Translations under genes and position numbers: made by a program | Shown here: piece by piece, positions 15,432-23,846 of the stretch | Layout of the letters: every line of letters begins with the position of its first letter | How positions within the stretch are numbered: position 1 is the stretch's first letter | Origin: an archaeon | GTDB taxonomy: Archaea > Thermoproteota > Nitrososphaeria > Nitrososphaerales > Gagatemarchaeaceae | Reading direction: 5' to 3' | DNA: 64,000 nucleotides | Assembly (NCBI GenBank): GCA_021819035.1 | Contig: JAKASL010000001.1 | Coordinates: 496,001 to 560,000 of the forward strand | Notes under the pieces: generated by a model | The model's database searches: none | What the model saw: only the letters and a program-made list of their open reading frames with translations | What the model was told of the DNA's origin: nothing

Positions 15432-16202
15432 TTAGCTGACTAGGGCCGGTCTTTTCGACCCTGGCTGGTATTCCCAGTGAACCTTCAGGTAATTGACATA
15501 CCTATCGAATCTTTCACTGGTGTACAACTCGTTTCCGAGATTGAAGCGCTCAAGAATTCTCGGCCAGTCTCCAGGCCAAACCTGTCGTGCTTGATAGCCT
15601 ACATCCTCCGTCTCCGCCTTTGGACCTACAATACCTAACAGGAAGTCAATGTGCATGGCTTTGACGATGCCAACTTGCAACTCGTGCGGCCGATTCTCAA
15701 GGCCCCACAATGTGAGCAAGGGCTCCTCTCCGTCGGGACTGACTCCGAACTTTGCTCCGATAAGGTTTGTCAGCTGATTGCGGACAGCGATGTACTTCTG
15801 CCGTTCTTCGGGCGTCAGTCGGAGACTCTTGTCTTCTGGCTGCTCCTCTACTTTTGATAGCTTCTCCTCGAGTTCCTTTCTCGTTTCTCTGTAGAGTCTC
15901 TCGAAGACCTCATTTACTCCTGCAGAGGAAGGCGATTGAGCGCTCGCAGAACTCGGAACAAAGAGAGACGCCACGGCGGTCATCGGCTCCACTCGAACCG
16001 ACTCAACCTTGCTCCCAACCGAGTACGCGATGATCATTGCGTCTCCGTCCGGCTTCATCATCCTGATTGCGCTCCTCTCGAACCCGCTGACCCCGCCTCC
16101 CTTCTCGAACATGACCGACTGGTCCGTGAGGTGCAGGACCGCCTCTTCTCCGTCGACTCTGACCTTGGTAGCGTTGCCTCCTTCCTCCACCATCCTTCTC
16201 AA
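15432..16202 (-). CDS. Hypothetical soluble protein
   Basis: The product has 256 residues. The N-terminal 75 residues are beta-rich (KVRVDGEEAVLHLTDQSVMF, SAIRMMKPDGDAMIIAYSVG) and resemble a PH- or YokE-like beta barrel that recurs in this window. A Ser/Pro linker at about 85-95 leads to a charged helical region (ELEEKLSKVEEQPEDKSL) and a mixed C-terminal domain. No family is recognised. It lies on the strand opposite to the transfer-like genes, as do the genes at 16735 and 18577, so it may be a separately controlled accessory. Confidence 0.5.
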   Translation of the reverse strand: MRRMVEEGGNATKVRVDGEEAVLHLTDQSVMFEKGGGVSGFERSAIRMMKPDGDAMIIAYSVGSKVESVRVEPMTAVASLFVPSSASAQSPSSAGVNEVFERLYRETRKELEEKLSKVEEQPEDKSLRLTPEERQKYIAVRNQLTNLIGAKFGVSPDGEEPLLTLWGLENRPHELQVGIVKAMHIDFLLGIVGPKAETEDVGYQARQVWPGDWPRILERFNLGNELYTSERFDRYVNYLKVHWEYQPGSKRPALVS

Positions 16203-16272
16203 CTTCCCTCGCTCTCTGAATCACTTCATGGCCATCGACATATAACTGCCACCGTGCCCGACCGGTTGGCTC

Positions 16273-16740
16273 ATGGGGAGATACGAGGTCCGGCTAGTCA
16301 CCGAGCTAGGTAAGACAGTCGGATACGGTGACAGGTGGTGGTCCCACAGGGTAACGAAGGGCCGTGAAGGGCCGACCCTAGGACAGAAGCACGTCGGAAT
16401 AACCATGGCCTGTGTTGACGATGGCAGGAGGATTCTCGTGGCCCGCAGGAGGCACAGGATATTCGACAAGGTCTGGACCCTCTCCGGGGACACCCACCCA
16501 TACAGGACCCAGGGGAGCCTGGAGACGGAGAGCATCTTCCGGGCGGCGAGGAGATGCGCCATGGACGACCTTGGGGTCAGGACCAGGGGCTGGACAAGGA
16601 GGCTCACCGTCTCCCACTCTGCCAGGGACCCACGTGACCCGAGGTTCTGCGAGAACGAGTTGCTGCACGTGATGGTGGCGAAGTACGTCGACCCTCTGCA
16701 CATGAACCCGAAGAACGCCTACGATGCAGCGACCTTATGA
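16273..16740 (+). CDS. NUDIX-fold protein related to isopentenyl-diphosphate isomerase, catalytic box altered
   Basis: The product has 155 residues. The order of features follows NUDIX enzymes of the IPP-isomerase branch: GITMACVDDGRRILVARR (strand), then WTLSGDTHPYRTQGSLETES, then RAARRCAMDDLGV at the Nudix-box helix, and NELLHVMVAKYVD downstream. The usual RExxEE glutamates are not present; Asp-Asp and Arg take their place. The active site may therefore be altered or lost. It ends 5 bp inside the convergent gene at 16735. An acatATAACtg core about 29 bp upstream supports the ATG at 16273. The substrate is unknown. Confidence 0.55.
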   Translation: MGRYEVRLVTELGKTVGYGDRWWSHRVTKGREGPTLGQKHVGITMACVDDGRRILVARRRHRIFDKVWTLSGDTHPYRTQGSLETESIFRAARRCAMDDLGVRTRGWTRRLTVSHSARDPRDPRFCENELLHVMVAKYVDPLHMNPKNAYDAATL

Positions 16741-17508
16741 AGACGCCCCACCAATCTCTTTCTCCTTCCGCGCATTGATGGTGTCGTCGTTGGGGCCAAC
16801 TGCGCTAATCTCGACGGCGGCAATGTATCTCTTGGACTCCTCAACATCGAGCGATTGCTTCGTGTGCTCAATGAGCGTTCCATCTTCGGATTTCCAAATC
16901 GAAACCACGTCCGCAGGATAGAGAAGGGAAAAGGAATCGCCTCCGCGGATTTCGGGAATCTCGCCCTTCCCCGATTTCCCTTCAGAAGAAGTCCATTCGT
17001 ATTCAGGCTGACTTGGGTAGTTATCCTTCCTAACGAGAGGAGTGGGCTTTCTGTTGTCACCAAGTCTCTGGCGGATGGTGATTACTTGCGTGGCGCTTCC
17101 GTCTCCTACGCGATATACGCTGACCCTTGGCCTTGCATTATGAAGCACCTTCTTTCCCTTTGATTCTACTCTTGCCTTGACGTGATATGACACACTAGCT
17201 TCAAAGGGGCTTCGCACCAGCTCGATGTCGGAGATGGCGACGCCTGTGTTTGAGCCAGTAATGCGCTTGTACCCCAAGCTCGCCGCAGCCTGAACGATCA
17301 AGCTTACTACCGCCGGAACCAGCAAGGAGGCGCCGAATCCGCCAACTATTGCAACTCCCCCCGCGAGGAGATTGGCGACAAAGCCTCCCACGCCAAGCAG
17401 AAGGAAGAGGGGCAAAGTCACAAAGTAGAAGAAGAGAAAGGCAACAGTGAAAGCCGCAATTCGTTCTGGTAGACCCATTTGCGGCATCCGTAGGAGAAAC
17501 TCAGTCAT
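16735..17508 (-). CDS. Membrane protein with two N-terminal TM segments and a soluble beta domain
   Basis: The product has 257 residues. Two long hydrophobic segments span about residues 16-75 (AAFTVAFLFFYFVTLPLFLL, then GGVAIVGGFGASLLVPAVVS). From about 95 the sequence is beta-rich and polar (SDIELVRSPFEASVSYHVKA and following), typical of an Ig-like or NEAT-size globular domain. No family is recognised. Its layout, two TM segments then a beta domain, is also that of the protein at 17822 on the opposite strand, so both may belong to one envelope assembly near the VirB4-like ATPase. Confidence 0.5.
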   Translation of the reverse strand: MTEFLLRMPQMGLPERIAAFTVAFLFFYFVTLPLFLLLGVGGFVANLLAGGVAIVGGFGASLLVPAVVSLIVQAAASLGYKRITGSNTGVAISDIELVRSPFEASVSYHVKARVESKGKKVLHNARPRVSVYRVGDGSATQVITIRQRLGDNRKPTPLVRKDNYPSQPEYEWTSSEGKSGKGEIPEIRGGDSFSLLYPADVVSIWKSEDGTLIEHTKQSLDVEESKRYIAAVEISAVGPNDDTINARKEKEIGGASS

Positions 17509-17821
17509 AAAAGGGAAACACGTAGGGGGACAGTCACCACGTAGTCAGGCAGTAACCTCCTTCGGTTTCGTCGTGAATAGTCTCCTTTCCTCGTCGCTAA
17601 GGAAGTTTTAGAAAGGAATGCGCCCCTCTTTGTGTCACAAGAATTCCCTGCCCTATGTTCGCATTGACGATGAACTTTTACTCGCCGTCGGAGGATGAAC
17701 ACCTCAGCCAGGACCGCGTGCAGTCTGAACTTGAAGTTCAAGTTGCTGCGACCGCACCGAACCAATAGAGCAGAAGATTTCACTTAGGTTTCGTTAAATC
17801 GCGAAATCCTTTTTTTCGAAC
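17509..17821. other. Intergenic gap between divergent membrane-protein genes
   Basis: I see no supported gene in these 313 bp. The right end carries an AT core (cgttaaatcg at about 17787) suited to a leaderless start of the 17822 gene, followed by a T-run. No notable repeat was seen. Confidence 0.4.
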
Positions 17822-18475
17822 GTGGTCAGGATTCTCTGGTTCAAGGAGACCACCCGCTGGTCCAGGAGGGGCATCCCGCTCAGGGTGGTCTGGGTCAGCC
17901 CGAGGCAGCTCGTGATCCTGTTGTTCTCCGTCCTAGCCGGCCTGGTGGCGGCTACCCCTCTGCCGACCGCTACCCTGAAGCTCGTCCCCATGGGCGTGTT
18001 CCTCGTGGCAGGGGCCTTGGTAGCGTTCTGGAGGGTGAAGATGCTGACGCCCGAGCAACTGATTATGGTGAGGCTGCGGGGACTGACGACGATTTCGCAG
18101 GACAGTAAGAAGAGCGGCAAGAGCAAGACCATATCCGTAGTAGAGAGGCCAGATGAGAGCGCCTTCGAGATCGAGGCCGACAGCGCCGACTCGTTCACCC
18201 CTCTCTCTATCACAGGGAGTTGGAAGAGGACGAAGCTGCCTAGGAAGGTCGCGCTCTACGTGGACGGCGTCCCGAGGGCAGGTGCAGAAGCGCTCGCAAC
18301 TCCGGTGAACGATGCCGAGGGCGGGTACACAATCGTCTTCCTGCCCACGGCCGCTGACATCGGCGTGAGGGAGTTGGAAGTGAGGATCGAGGGCGAGGAG
18401 AAGCCCATCTACAGGAAGAAGGTCGAGGTGAAGGTGAAGGGGGCGAGGTCGCTGGAGATGAAGAAGGTTTCCTGA
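17822..18475 (+). CDS. Membrane protein with paired N-terminal TM segments and Ig-like domain
   Basis: The product has 217 residues from a GTG start. After a basic N-terminus containing WFKETTRWSRRG, two TM segments follow at about residues 29-70 (LVILLFSVLAGLVAATPL and VPMGVFLVAGALVAFWRV). The rest, from about 110, is a beta-rich domain ending in a KKVEVKVKG strand. Small two-TM proteins of this kind sit beside VirB4 genes as VirB3/PrgI counterparts, and the VirB4-like gene lies about 1.2 kb downstream. The added Ig-like domain is not standard for VirB3. Function is inferred from position and topology. Confidence 0.45.
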   Translation: MVRILWFKETTRWSRRGIPLRVVWVSPRQLVILLFSVLAGLVAATPLPTATLKLVPMGVFLVAGALVAFWRVKMLTPEQLIMVRLRGLTTISQDSKKSGKSKTISVVERPDESAFEIEADSADSFTPLSITGSWKRTKLPRKVALYVDGVPRAGAEALATPVNDAEGGYTIVFLPTAADIGVRELEVRIEGEEKPIYRKKVEVKVKGARSLEMKKVS

Positions 18476-18576
18476 GGGCCTACCTCTTGGAGGCCGTTTG
18501 CCGAGGATTATCCAGGCTTCAAGGGAAGTAGTTGCAGTACTCAAAGCGGCCAAGACATTAGCAGGTGTCAGATGGC

Positions 18577-19413
18577 TCAGGCATGGCTCGGCTTTTGCTT
18601 TGCTTGTCCACTGACCAGCCCCCGAATGCTATAGAGCACGAGGAGGCCCACGCCGAGCGCGACGACGGTGATTGCAGCATTCAGAACCACTTCCAAGTCA
18701 GTTCCTTTGATGTTCGAAGCAAGTTGACTTACTCCAAGAAAAACCAGCAAGAAGGAGACGGCTAGGATGGCGGGATAGGCTACGGCCCCAACTGCCTTGA
18801 CTTTCACCCCAAATGCCTCCACATCCACTTCAGGTTCGTTGACGTTGTCAGACTTCTGCACCTCCTTTGTCAGCTCTGCCTGTGTTTGTTTCTCATTTGC
18901 CGTAGGCTGGCGAGGTGTTTCGAAGTACGATCTCAGAATATTTCTTGCGTCGGGCGCAGCCGACAACCCTCTGAGGACGCCTGCGAAGGTCCGCGTCTTA
19001 GCGATACCCTCGCTAAAGCTTCTTTCTAAGGATGGGAGCGCAGAGTACAGAACGACTGGTTCATTTGGGAAGAACAGTTGCAATTTCTCCTTGGCTTGAG
19101 CGGATTCGTTTTCTGCAAGCTTGTCAATTCCAGTGCCTACGACTATGAACTTGAGTTTGGCATCCCTCAGCTTTCGAGCCAGTCCCGAACAGGTTTTTCG
19201 GTATTCTTCAGTCTGAAGGAAATTCTGAGTCTCAACGGAAAACAGAATGGTTGAGCGGTTTCTCGATGCGTAATCGACGGCTTGGTCTATCGAACGGGCG
19301 TTGATTATCGAGTCGAAAGTACTGTTGATTGGCTCATTCTGACTCAAATCGTAGGCAAGAGTGCTGCCTCCCGAGCTGCCCGCCCCTGTTATGATAATAA
19401 TCGACACAAACAT
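18577..19413 (-). CDS. Protein with Toprim/Rossmann-like N-domain and two C-terminal TM segments
   Basis: The product has 278 residues. It begins with a strand and glycine-rich loop, VSIIIITGAGSSGGSTLAYD, like a nucleotide-binding fold but without the GKS/T lysine. It continues with alternating strands and helices (TILFSVETQNF, LKFIVVGTGIDKLA, EPVVLYSALPSLE). A charged linker at about 165-195 leads to two membrane segments at about 205-272. The membrane anchor is therefore C-terminal with a cytoplasmic alpha/beta domain. No family is recognised. Confidence 0.45.
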   Translation of the reverse strand: MFVSIIIITGAGSSGGSTLAYDLSQNEPINSTFDSIINARSIDQAVDYASRNRSTILFSVETQNFLQTEEYRKTCSGLARKLRDAKLKFIVVGTGIDKLAENESAQAKEKLQLFFPNEPVVLYSALPSLERSFSEGIAKTRTFAGVLRGLSAAPDARNILRSYFETPRQPTANEKQTQAELTKEVQKSDNVNEPEVDVEAFGVKVKAVGAVAYPAILAVSFLLVFLGVSQLASNIKGTDLEVVLNAAITVVALGVGLLVLYSIRGLVSGQAKQKPSHA

Positions 19414-19689
19414 CGGCGACCTCGGTTGAACTATTTCTGGCTTTGGGCTAGTTTCCTACATATAGATGCGGTGGTAATCAAGAGTTGTTTCTCAAACTAT
19501 CTTGCGATGAGAGTGATTGGCTTTCTTAGTTGACATTTTAGCTCAAGCTACGTTTATTGAACTAGAACTCTCAATCCTTGAATCGGCACTGGGTTTCGAA
19601 CCACGGAGGATTGAAGAGCAAGAAGGGATTTGTTCTGGCAAGTCACATCGTCAATTTGTGCTTAAATTGACCAGCAGCCCCTTCCTTCC

Positions 19690-21633
19690 TTGAGCTACGT
19701 CTACGAGGCAGGCCCCATCAACTACTTCAACCTCAGCGAACCGGAGCGCAATGCCGTTCTGGCAGGATTCGCAGCTTCTCTCCAGCAGCTCAGCTCAGCG
19801 GTGGTCTTCCGCGTCAAATTGGACACAATGAGCGTCGTGGTCGGGAACGAGCTCTACAGCGTGAACTACAGACGATACTTCTTGGAGAGCGACCAGCCGC
19901 TCGAGGGGTTCCTTGCCGCCATGGGGCTTCAAGAGAAGTACGTCAGGCTCATGGAGGTCCCGAACTATTCGGTCGCAAGCAACCTACCCCGGTACGTTGT
20001 TCTGAGCAACGGGGACCTTGCCAAAGCCTACACGATAACCGGCGTCTCTTCGGACCTGGAGGTGGCTTTCCTCGCGAGAGACATGGGCGAGGGGAGCATC
20101 ATCGACATGACCGACGAAGCGAGGGTGAGGATCGAGCCGCTGCGGAGGGACGAGTCGAAGGGCGTGATGAGGCTCCACGCTGACACGCTTCAGGCCAAGG
20201 TCACACTGGTCGAGGTTGCGGGGGGAAGGGACAGGGAGCTTTCGCAGGAGGCAGTCATGGCCGAGGAGGCCGCCCAGTCGGTGATCTCTGGGGCCCAGAA
20301 GCTTTTCAGAATCTCCTGCGTGCTGACTCTGAGAGAGAAGAACCTCGACTCATTGAGGAAGAAGGCAGACGCGTTCTACGACATGGTCATGGGGGTGGTA
20401 ACCGAACTCGACTCCCCCAAGGGGATACAGCACGTCATGGTCACTGGAAAGGGGCCAAGGCACCTCCGAGGGGCGAGCCTCCTCATGCCCACCGAAAGCG
20501 TCCTCGCCTTCTTCCCCTTCGCTGGCCTTGACGTCATCGAGCATGACGGGATCTTCCTCGGGACCAACCTCCAGACCAAAGGGCCGATAATCTACGACCT
20601 CTACAGGAAGTCGAACCCCCACGCCATCGTAGTCGGAAAAAGCGGTGGGGGAAAGTCCATGCTTCTGAAGAGCTGGGTATCGAGGATGGCTATCACCTAT
20701 CCCGACCTCGCGTTCATGGCCTTCGACAGCGTCAACCAGAGCGAGTACGGCAAGGGGGCCGACGGCTCCTACGAGCGCAGCTTCGCGGGGATTACGGGGG
20801 CGAAGGTGGTGAGGTTCAACCCTTCTCAGCCCATGGGCCTCGATCCCCTCCGGTTCTTCGGGAGGAGGCAGACCGCCTCCCTCCTCGCCAAGATGGCCGG
20901 GATTGGGATCGACGAGAGGAGCCTCAGAGCAGAGCTGAACGAGATCGTCCAATCAGGGGGCGTTTCTACTGCGCAGGACGTGTTCGAAGCGAAAATGTCC
21001 GAGGAGCTGAGGAAGAGGGTCAACGGCAACCTGAGGCCGCTGAGCTTCATGTTCGACGGCGAGCCTCAGCAGCCTTACACGAGAACCATATTCGTGCTGG
21101 ACGACCTCCCCAACGACGAGGAGCTGCGAGGTTCTGCCGTGGTTCTTGCGAGCGCCCTCGCCATGACCGCCCTGAAGTCGCTCCCTATCCCCCAGAAGAA
21201 GATACTGCTCATCGACGAGGCCTGGGCGTTCCTCGCCACCGACGACAGGGGAAGGCTGTACTTCTCAGAGGCCATGGACATAGTTTCAGAGATGGCAAGG
21301 ACCGGGAGGCACTATAACATCGCCCTGGTCCTGGCGACCCAGTACGGGAAGGACCTGATGAACGGCCAGGGGAAGACGGTCCTCGAGTCCTGCGCCACCA
21401 AGGTCCTCCTCCACCAGGACGCGGCCGGGCAGGGAGGTGGCTCGGACCTGGCGCAGCAGATCTTCGGACTGAGCGACCAGGAGCGGGCCTTCGTCGAGAG
21501 GGCAGACAGGGGGTTCGGCATCCTCTTCACCGAGCAGGGACGGGTGCCTTTCTACAACAAGCTGACCGAGATGGAGTACTCGTACTTCACGACGAAGCCT
21601 GAGGAAGTGGGGCAGAAGCCTGCAACGACTTGA
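19690..21633 (+). CDS. VirB4-like conjugation/type IV secretion ATPase
   Basis: The product has 647 residues from a TTG start. VirB4 ATPases energise assembly of type IV secretion and conjugation machines at the membrane. The N-terminal 290 residues form the mixed domain typical of VirB4/TrbE. Walker A is at about residues 313-322 (VVGKSGGGKSML) and Walker B at about 500-510 (KKILLIDEAWAFL). ATQYGKDL beyond it fits the sensor-like motif after Walker B, and an ARTGRHYNIAL segment lies between. Length is slightly short of bacterial VirB4 (about 800). It is the strongest evidence of a DNA-transfer system in the window. A TTTCTACTGC near-motif lies at 20963. Confidence 0.85.
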   Translation: MSYVYEAGPINYFNLSEPERNAVLAGFAASLQQLSSAVVFRVKLDTMSVVVGNELYSVNYRRYFLESDQPLEGFLAAMGLQEKYVRLMEVPNYSVASNLPRYVVLSNGDLAKAYTITGVSSDLEVAFLARDMGEGSIIDMTDEARVRIEPLRRDESKGVMRLHADTLQAKVTLVEVAGGRDRELSQEAVMAEEAAQSVISGAQKLFRISCVLTLREKNLDSLRKKADAFYDMVMGVVTELDSPKGIQHVMVTGKGPRHLRGASLLMPTESVLAFFPFAGLDVIEHDGIFLGTNLQTKGPIIYDLYRKSNPHAIVVGKSGGGKSMLLKSWVSRMAITYPDLAFMAFDSVNQSEYGKGADGSYERSFAGITGAKVVRFNPSQPMGLDPLRFFGRRQTASLLAKMAGIGIDERSLRAELNEIVQSGGVSTAQDVFEAKMSEELRKRVNGNLRPLSFMFDGEPQQPYTRTIFVLDDLPNDEELRGSAVVLASALAMTALKSLPIPQKKILLIDEAWAFLATDDRGRLYFSEAMDIVSEMARTGRHYNIALVLATQYGKDLMNGQGKTVLESCATKVLLHQDAAGQGGGSDLAQQIFGLSDQERAFVERADRGFGILFTEQGRVPFYNKLTEMEYSYFTTKPEEVGQKPATT

Positions 21634-21715
21634 ACCGCTGCCCACGTGCAGCAGAGACAGGGGGCCGGACGCAGGCTTTTGAAGCGAGGCTCCGCGGCTT
21701 CGCCAGCAGTGGCGC

Positions 21716-21853
21716 ATGTTCGTCTGCAAGAGCGACCTGGAGTGGCCGGAGGACAAAGACTTCGACGAGCACTACCACTCGTTCGAGAAGTGCGAAGTCT
21801 GCGGCAATATGACGACATGCGCCGAATGCCTTTGCGGCAGAAGGCAGTTCTGA
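21716..21853 (+). CDS. 45-residue zinc-knuckle-like protein downstream of virB4
   Basis: A short ORF begins MFVCKSDLEWPEDKDF and ends NMTTCAECLCGRRQF. It has six cysteines (C4, then CEVC, CAEC and C) plus HYH, a density expected of a small zinc-binding protein. Codon use matches its neighbours. The start was chosen as the only ATG before the cysteine pattern. It lies 82 bp after the VirB4-like gene and may be co-transcribed. Confidence 0.5.
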   Translation: MFVCKSDLEWPEDKDFDEHYHSFEKCEVCGNMTTCAECLCGRRQF

Positions 21854-21897
21854 AGACCTTTTGGCGACCAAGGGCTTGGAATAGGGTCGCCGTCAGG

Positions 21898-22089
21898 CTA
21901 GCGGCCTTGCGCAGGGTGCATCTCGGCGTCCAGAATCATGGTGGTAAGGTGCGCCTGGGCTTTCCTGAGATGGTCGAGATAAGCCCTCTCGTTTCCCTCT
22001 TCAAACGATAGCGAGGCGACGTACAGGTCCATGCTCACCTCGATCATCTCCGCCTCCCGGTCGAACATGCATTCTTCAGCCATGATCAT
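21898..22089 (-). CDS. Small helical hypothetical protein
   Basis: The product has 63 residues, nearly all helical and acidic (MIMAEECMFDREAEMIEVSM, then LSFEEGNERAYLDHLRKAQA). A TATA-like core on the reverse strand (ctataagg, about 22111-22118) lies about 25 bp upstream of the ATG at 22089, so the transcript is probably leaderless. The start overlaps the end of the DUF123 gene by 4 bp. No family is recognised. Confidence 0.5.
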   Translation of the reverse strand: MIMAEECMFDREAEMIEVSMDLYVASLSFEEGNERAYLDHLRKAQAHLTTMILDAEMHPAQGR

Positions 22090-22565
22090 CGATTGCCTAT
22101 CCGCCTTCGCCTTATAGTACCCCCGATCCGGCAGACCGCCCGTCGAGGCCGCCGGCGCGAAGATGAATACAGAATCATTCCTAGCTCCAGAGCAGGGTTC
22201 CGCCGGAAATGGAACAGGTGAGTGGAGCACTTGCAGTCAGAAGAGCCGAAGCCAGGCGCTACGATATTCTTGCCTGGAAGCCCCTCGGCTTTCCGGCTGA
22301 GCTCACACTCCGAGAGTCGGCCTCCGCGGTATCGTTTCGCTTCGACTATGTCACCGTATCGGAGAAGGTAGTCGATGTGCCAGCGCAGCCTCTTCTCCTT
22401 CCTCAGGTGCCGCGCTATCCTGGATTCGAGGCCACGCCTGGCGCTCCCCGTGTAGACGTAGTACCCTGCCGGGAAGGAGAAGCGGCCCAGCTTCCCGACA
22501 GTCACCATGCCTTTCTGACGTATTCGAATCACGAGCTGATAGAGACCGGAGTCGGCGCCTTCCAA
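22086..22565 (-). CDS. DUF123 family protein (GIY-YIG-related)
   Basis: The product has 159 residues from a TTG at 22565. The pattern SGLYQLVIRIRQKGMVTVGK, then FPAGYYVYTGSARRGLESRI and RHLRKEKRLRWHIDYLL, is characteristic of the archaeal DUF123 family, which is distantly related to GIY-YIG endonucleases and sometimes fused to endonuclease III. A cysteine pair (DCKCSTHLFHF) near residue 125-135 also fits. The role is presumed in nucleic-acid processing. The tail beyond the family core is Arg-rich. Its AT core, cttaaaacg at about 22594-22601, is shared with the divergent gene at 22623. Confidence 0.8.
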   Translation of the reverse strand: MEGADSGLYQLVIRIRQKGMVTVGKLGRFSFPAGYYVYTGSARRGLESRIARHLRKEKRLRWHIDYLLRYGDIVEAKRYRGGRLSECELSRKAEGLPGKNIVAPGFGSSDCKCSTHLFHFRRNPALELGMILYSSSRRRPRRAVCRIGGTIRRRRIGNR

Positions 22566-22622
22566 TGAAAGCCGACCAGCAACCGTCTGTCCTCGTTTTA
22601 AGCTCGAAAGTCCTCTCGGAGT

Positions 22623-23090
22623 GTGAGAGAGGAGGAAGAGTTCCGGCCGGTCCTGAAGGAGCTCGTGGAGCTGCTGTTCTGGGCTTACGTCATCATCGCG
22701 ACCGCGTTTGCCATTCCAGCCGACCTCGGCCTGATTCCTGCCGTGGTCTTGTCCCTTGCAGACCTCGTTCTGACCGTCGTCACCATCTCCTTCGCTGTAG
22801 CCGTTCTTCGTGTTTACTGGCTCCATTCTACCGAACGGTACGCCATAGGAAAGGACTACGTCAGGGTAGAGCGGGGCACCCCTGAGACATCGTGGACCAT
22901 ACCGTTCAGGGCCGTGACCCAAACGGAGTGCAGGTGCATCCCCTTCAACCGCTTCAGGGTTGGATCCGTCGTCATCACGACGGAGACGGGGTTTCGCGTG
23001 GTCCTACGCAACATCAAGAATCCCTATGCCATCGCCGAGAGAATCAAACCTGTGGTTGGAGAGCCCGTCTTCAGGCCGAGCGTAGGATAG
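22623..23090 (+). CDS. Two-TM protein with bacterial-PH-like domain
   Basis: The product has 155 residues from a GTG start. Two TM segments lie at about 14-58 (ELVELLFWAYVIIATAFAIP and LTVVTISFAVAVLRVYWLH). They are followed by STERYAIGKDYVRVERGTPE and IPFRAVTQTECRC, a strand pattern seen in YdbT/bPH2 domains. GTTTTAAG at about 22594 lies 26 bp upstream of the GTG, giving a leaderless transcript. A possible role is membrane stress or envelope function. The assignment is based on topology and strand pattern. Confidence 0.55.
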   Translation: MREEEEFRPVLKELVELLFWAYVIIATAFAIPADLGLIPAVVLSLADLVLTVVTISFAVAVLRVYWLHSTERYAIGKDYVRVERGTPETSWTIPFRAVTQTECRCIPFNRFRVGSVVITTETGFRVVLRNIKNPYAIAERIKPVVGEPVFRPSVG

Positions 23091-23108
23091 TTGTGAGGAG
23101 AAATAAGC

Positions 23109-23363
23109 ATGGCCGACCCCGTCGAGGTAGACATCCCCGCAGAAGCCGCCAGTGCAACGGACGCGAGGGACGGTGACGAGATCGAACTTGCAATCGCGTT
23201 CCCCTCGGTCCTCAACCCAGGCTCGGTCATTCACGTCTGGGTCGTCGGCGTGTATGACGCGCGGAAGCAGGTCGTAAGGGTGGGCGTCCCAGATGAATTC
23301 GCAGAGTTTCCGACCCTCTTCGCCGACCTCGTCAGATGCGCCCTCCGGGGCACCGAGGGGTAG
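23109..23363 (+). CDS. Small hypothetical protein
   Basis: The product has 84 residues, preceded by GAGGAGA as a plausible Shine-Dalgarno. It has an acidic N-terminus and then alternating strands (IELAIAFPSVL, SVIHVWVVGVYDAR, QVVRVGVPDEF), consistent with a small beta protein. It probably shares a transcript with the PH-like gene 18 bp upstream and its end lies close to the pilin gene start at 23369. No family is recognised. Confidence 0.5.
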   Translation: MADPVEVDIPAEAASATDARDGDEIELAIAFPSVLNPGSVIHVWVVGVYDARKQVVRVGVPDEFAEFPTLFADLVRCALRGTEG

Positions 23364-23368
23364 CAGGC

Positions 23369-23845
23369 TTGCTCTTCGCGAAGTCCACGAATGGGATAAG
23401 CACGATCATCGCGACCATCCTGACCATCTCCCTCGCGGTGGTCGGCTCCGCGGTGTACTACGTCGCGGTCACCTCGTACCTGAGGCCCCAGGCGGGGCTC
23501 TCGCCAGAGGTCGAGATCAACGTAGGTTCATCAGGATTCACCATCGTCAGCGCCCAGATAATCAACACCGGAGGGATACCATTCACCTCGGTCGCCATTT
23601 CTATAACGGGCGGCTCCACTCAGCTGCAGGTCACGTATTCGTCCCTTCTGTCTTCCAACGGAGGAACGGCCACAGTCACGATTCGAGGGGTCTCGGGCGG
23701 CCCGTATTCGGCAGTCACCCCAGACACCGCCGTATCAGGCAACCTCGCCGCCACGGTGGGCGATTCTTACGCGGCCGTCGTCGTCGGCACCCTGACCAAC
23801 GGAGCGACGTACGGCCAGGCCCTCAGCGTCGAAGCGACTTCGTGA
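23369..23845 (+). CDS. Archaeal type IV pilin-like protein
   Basis: The product has 158 residues from a TTG at 23369. A class III signal is visible: KSTNG followed by ISTIIATILTISLAVVGSAV, where cleavage after the Gly by a PibD/FlaK-type peptidase would leave a hydrophobic N-terminal helix for filament assembly. The rest is a beta-rich Gly/Thr/Ser head. A similar IIATIL start occurs in the pilin-like genes at 28882 and 39351. A TTTCTATAAC near-motif lies at 23598. Confidence 0.7.
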   Translation: MLFAKSTNGISTIIATILTISLAVVGSAVYYVAVTSYLRPQAGLSPEVEINVGSSGFTIVSAQIINTGGIPFTSVAISITGGSTQLQVTYSSLLSSNGGTATVTIRGVSGGPYSAVTPDTAVSGNLAATVGDSYAAVVVGTLTNGATYGQALSVEATS

Positions 23846-23846
23846 T

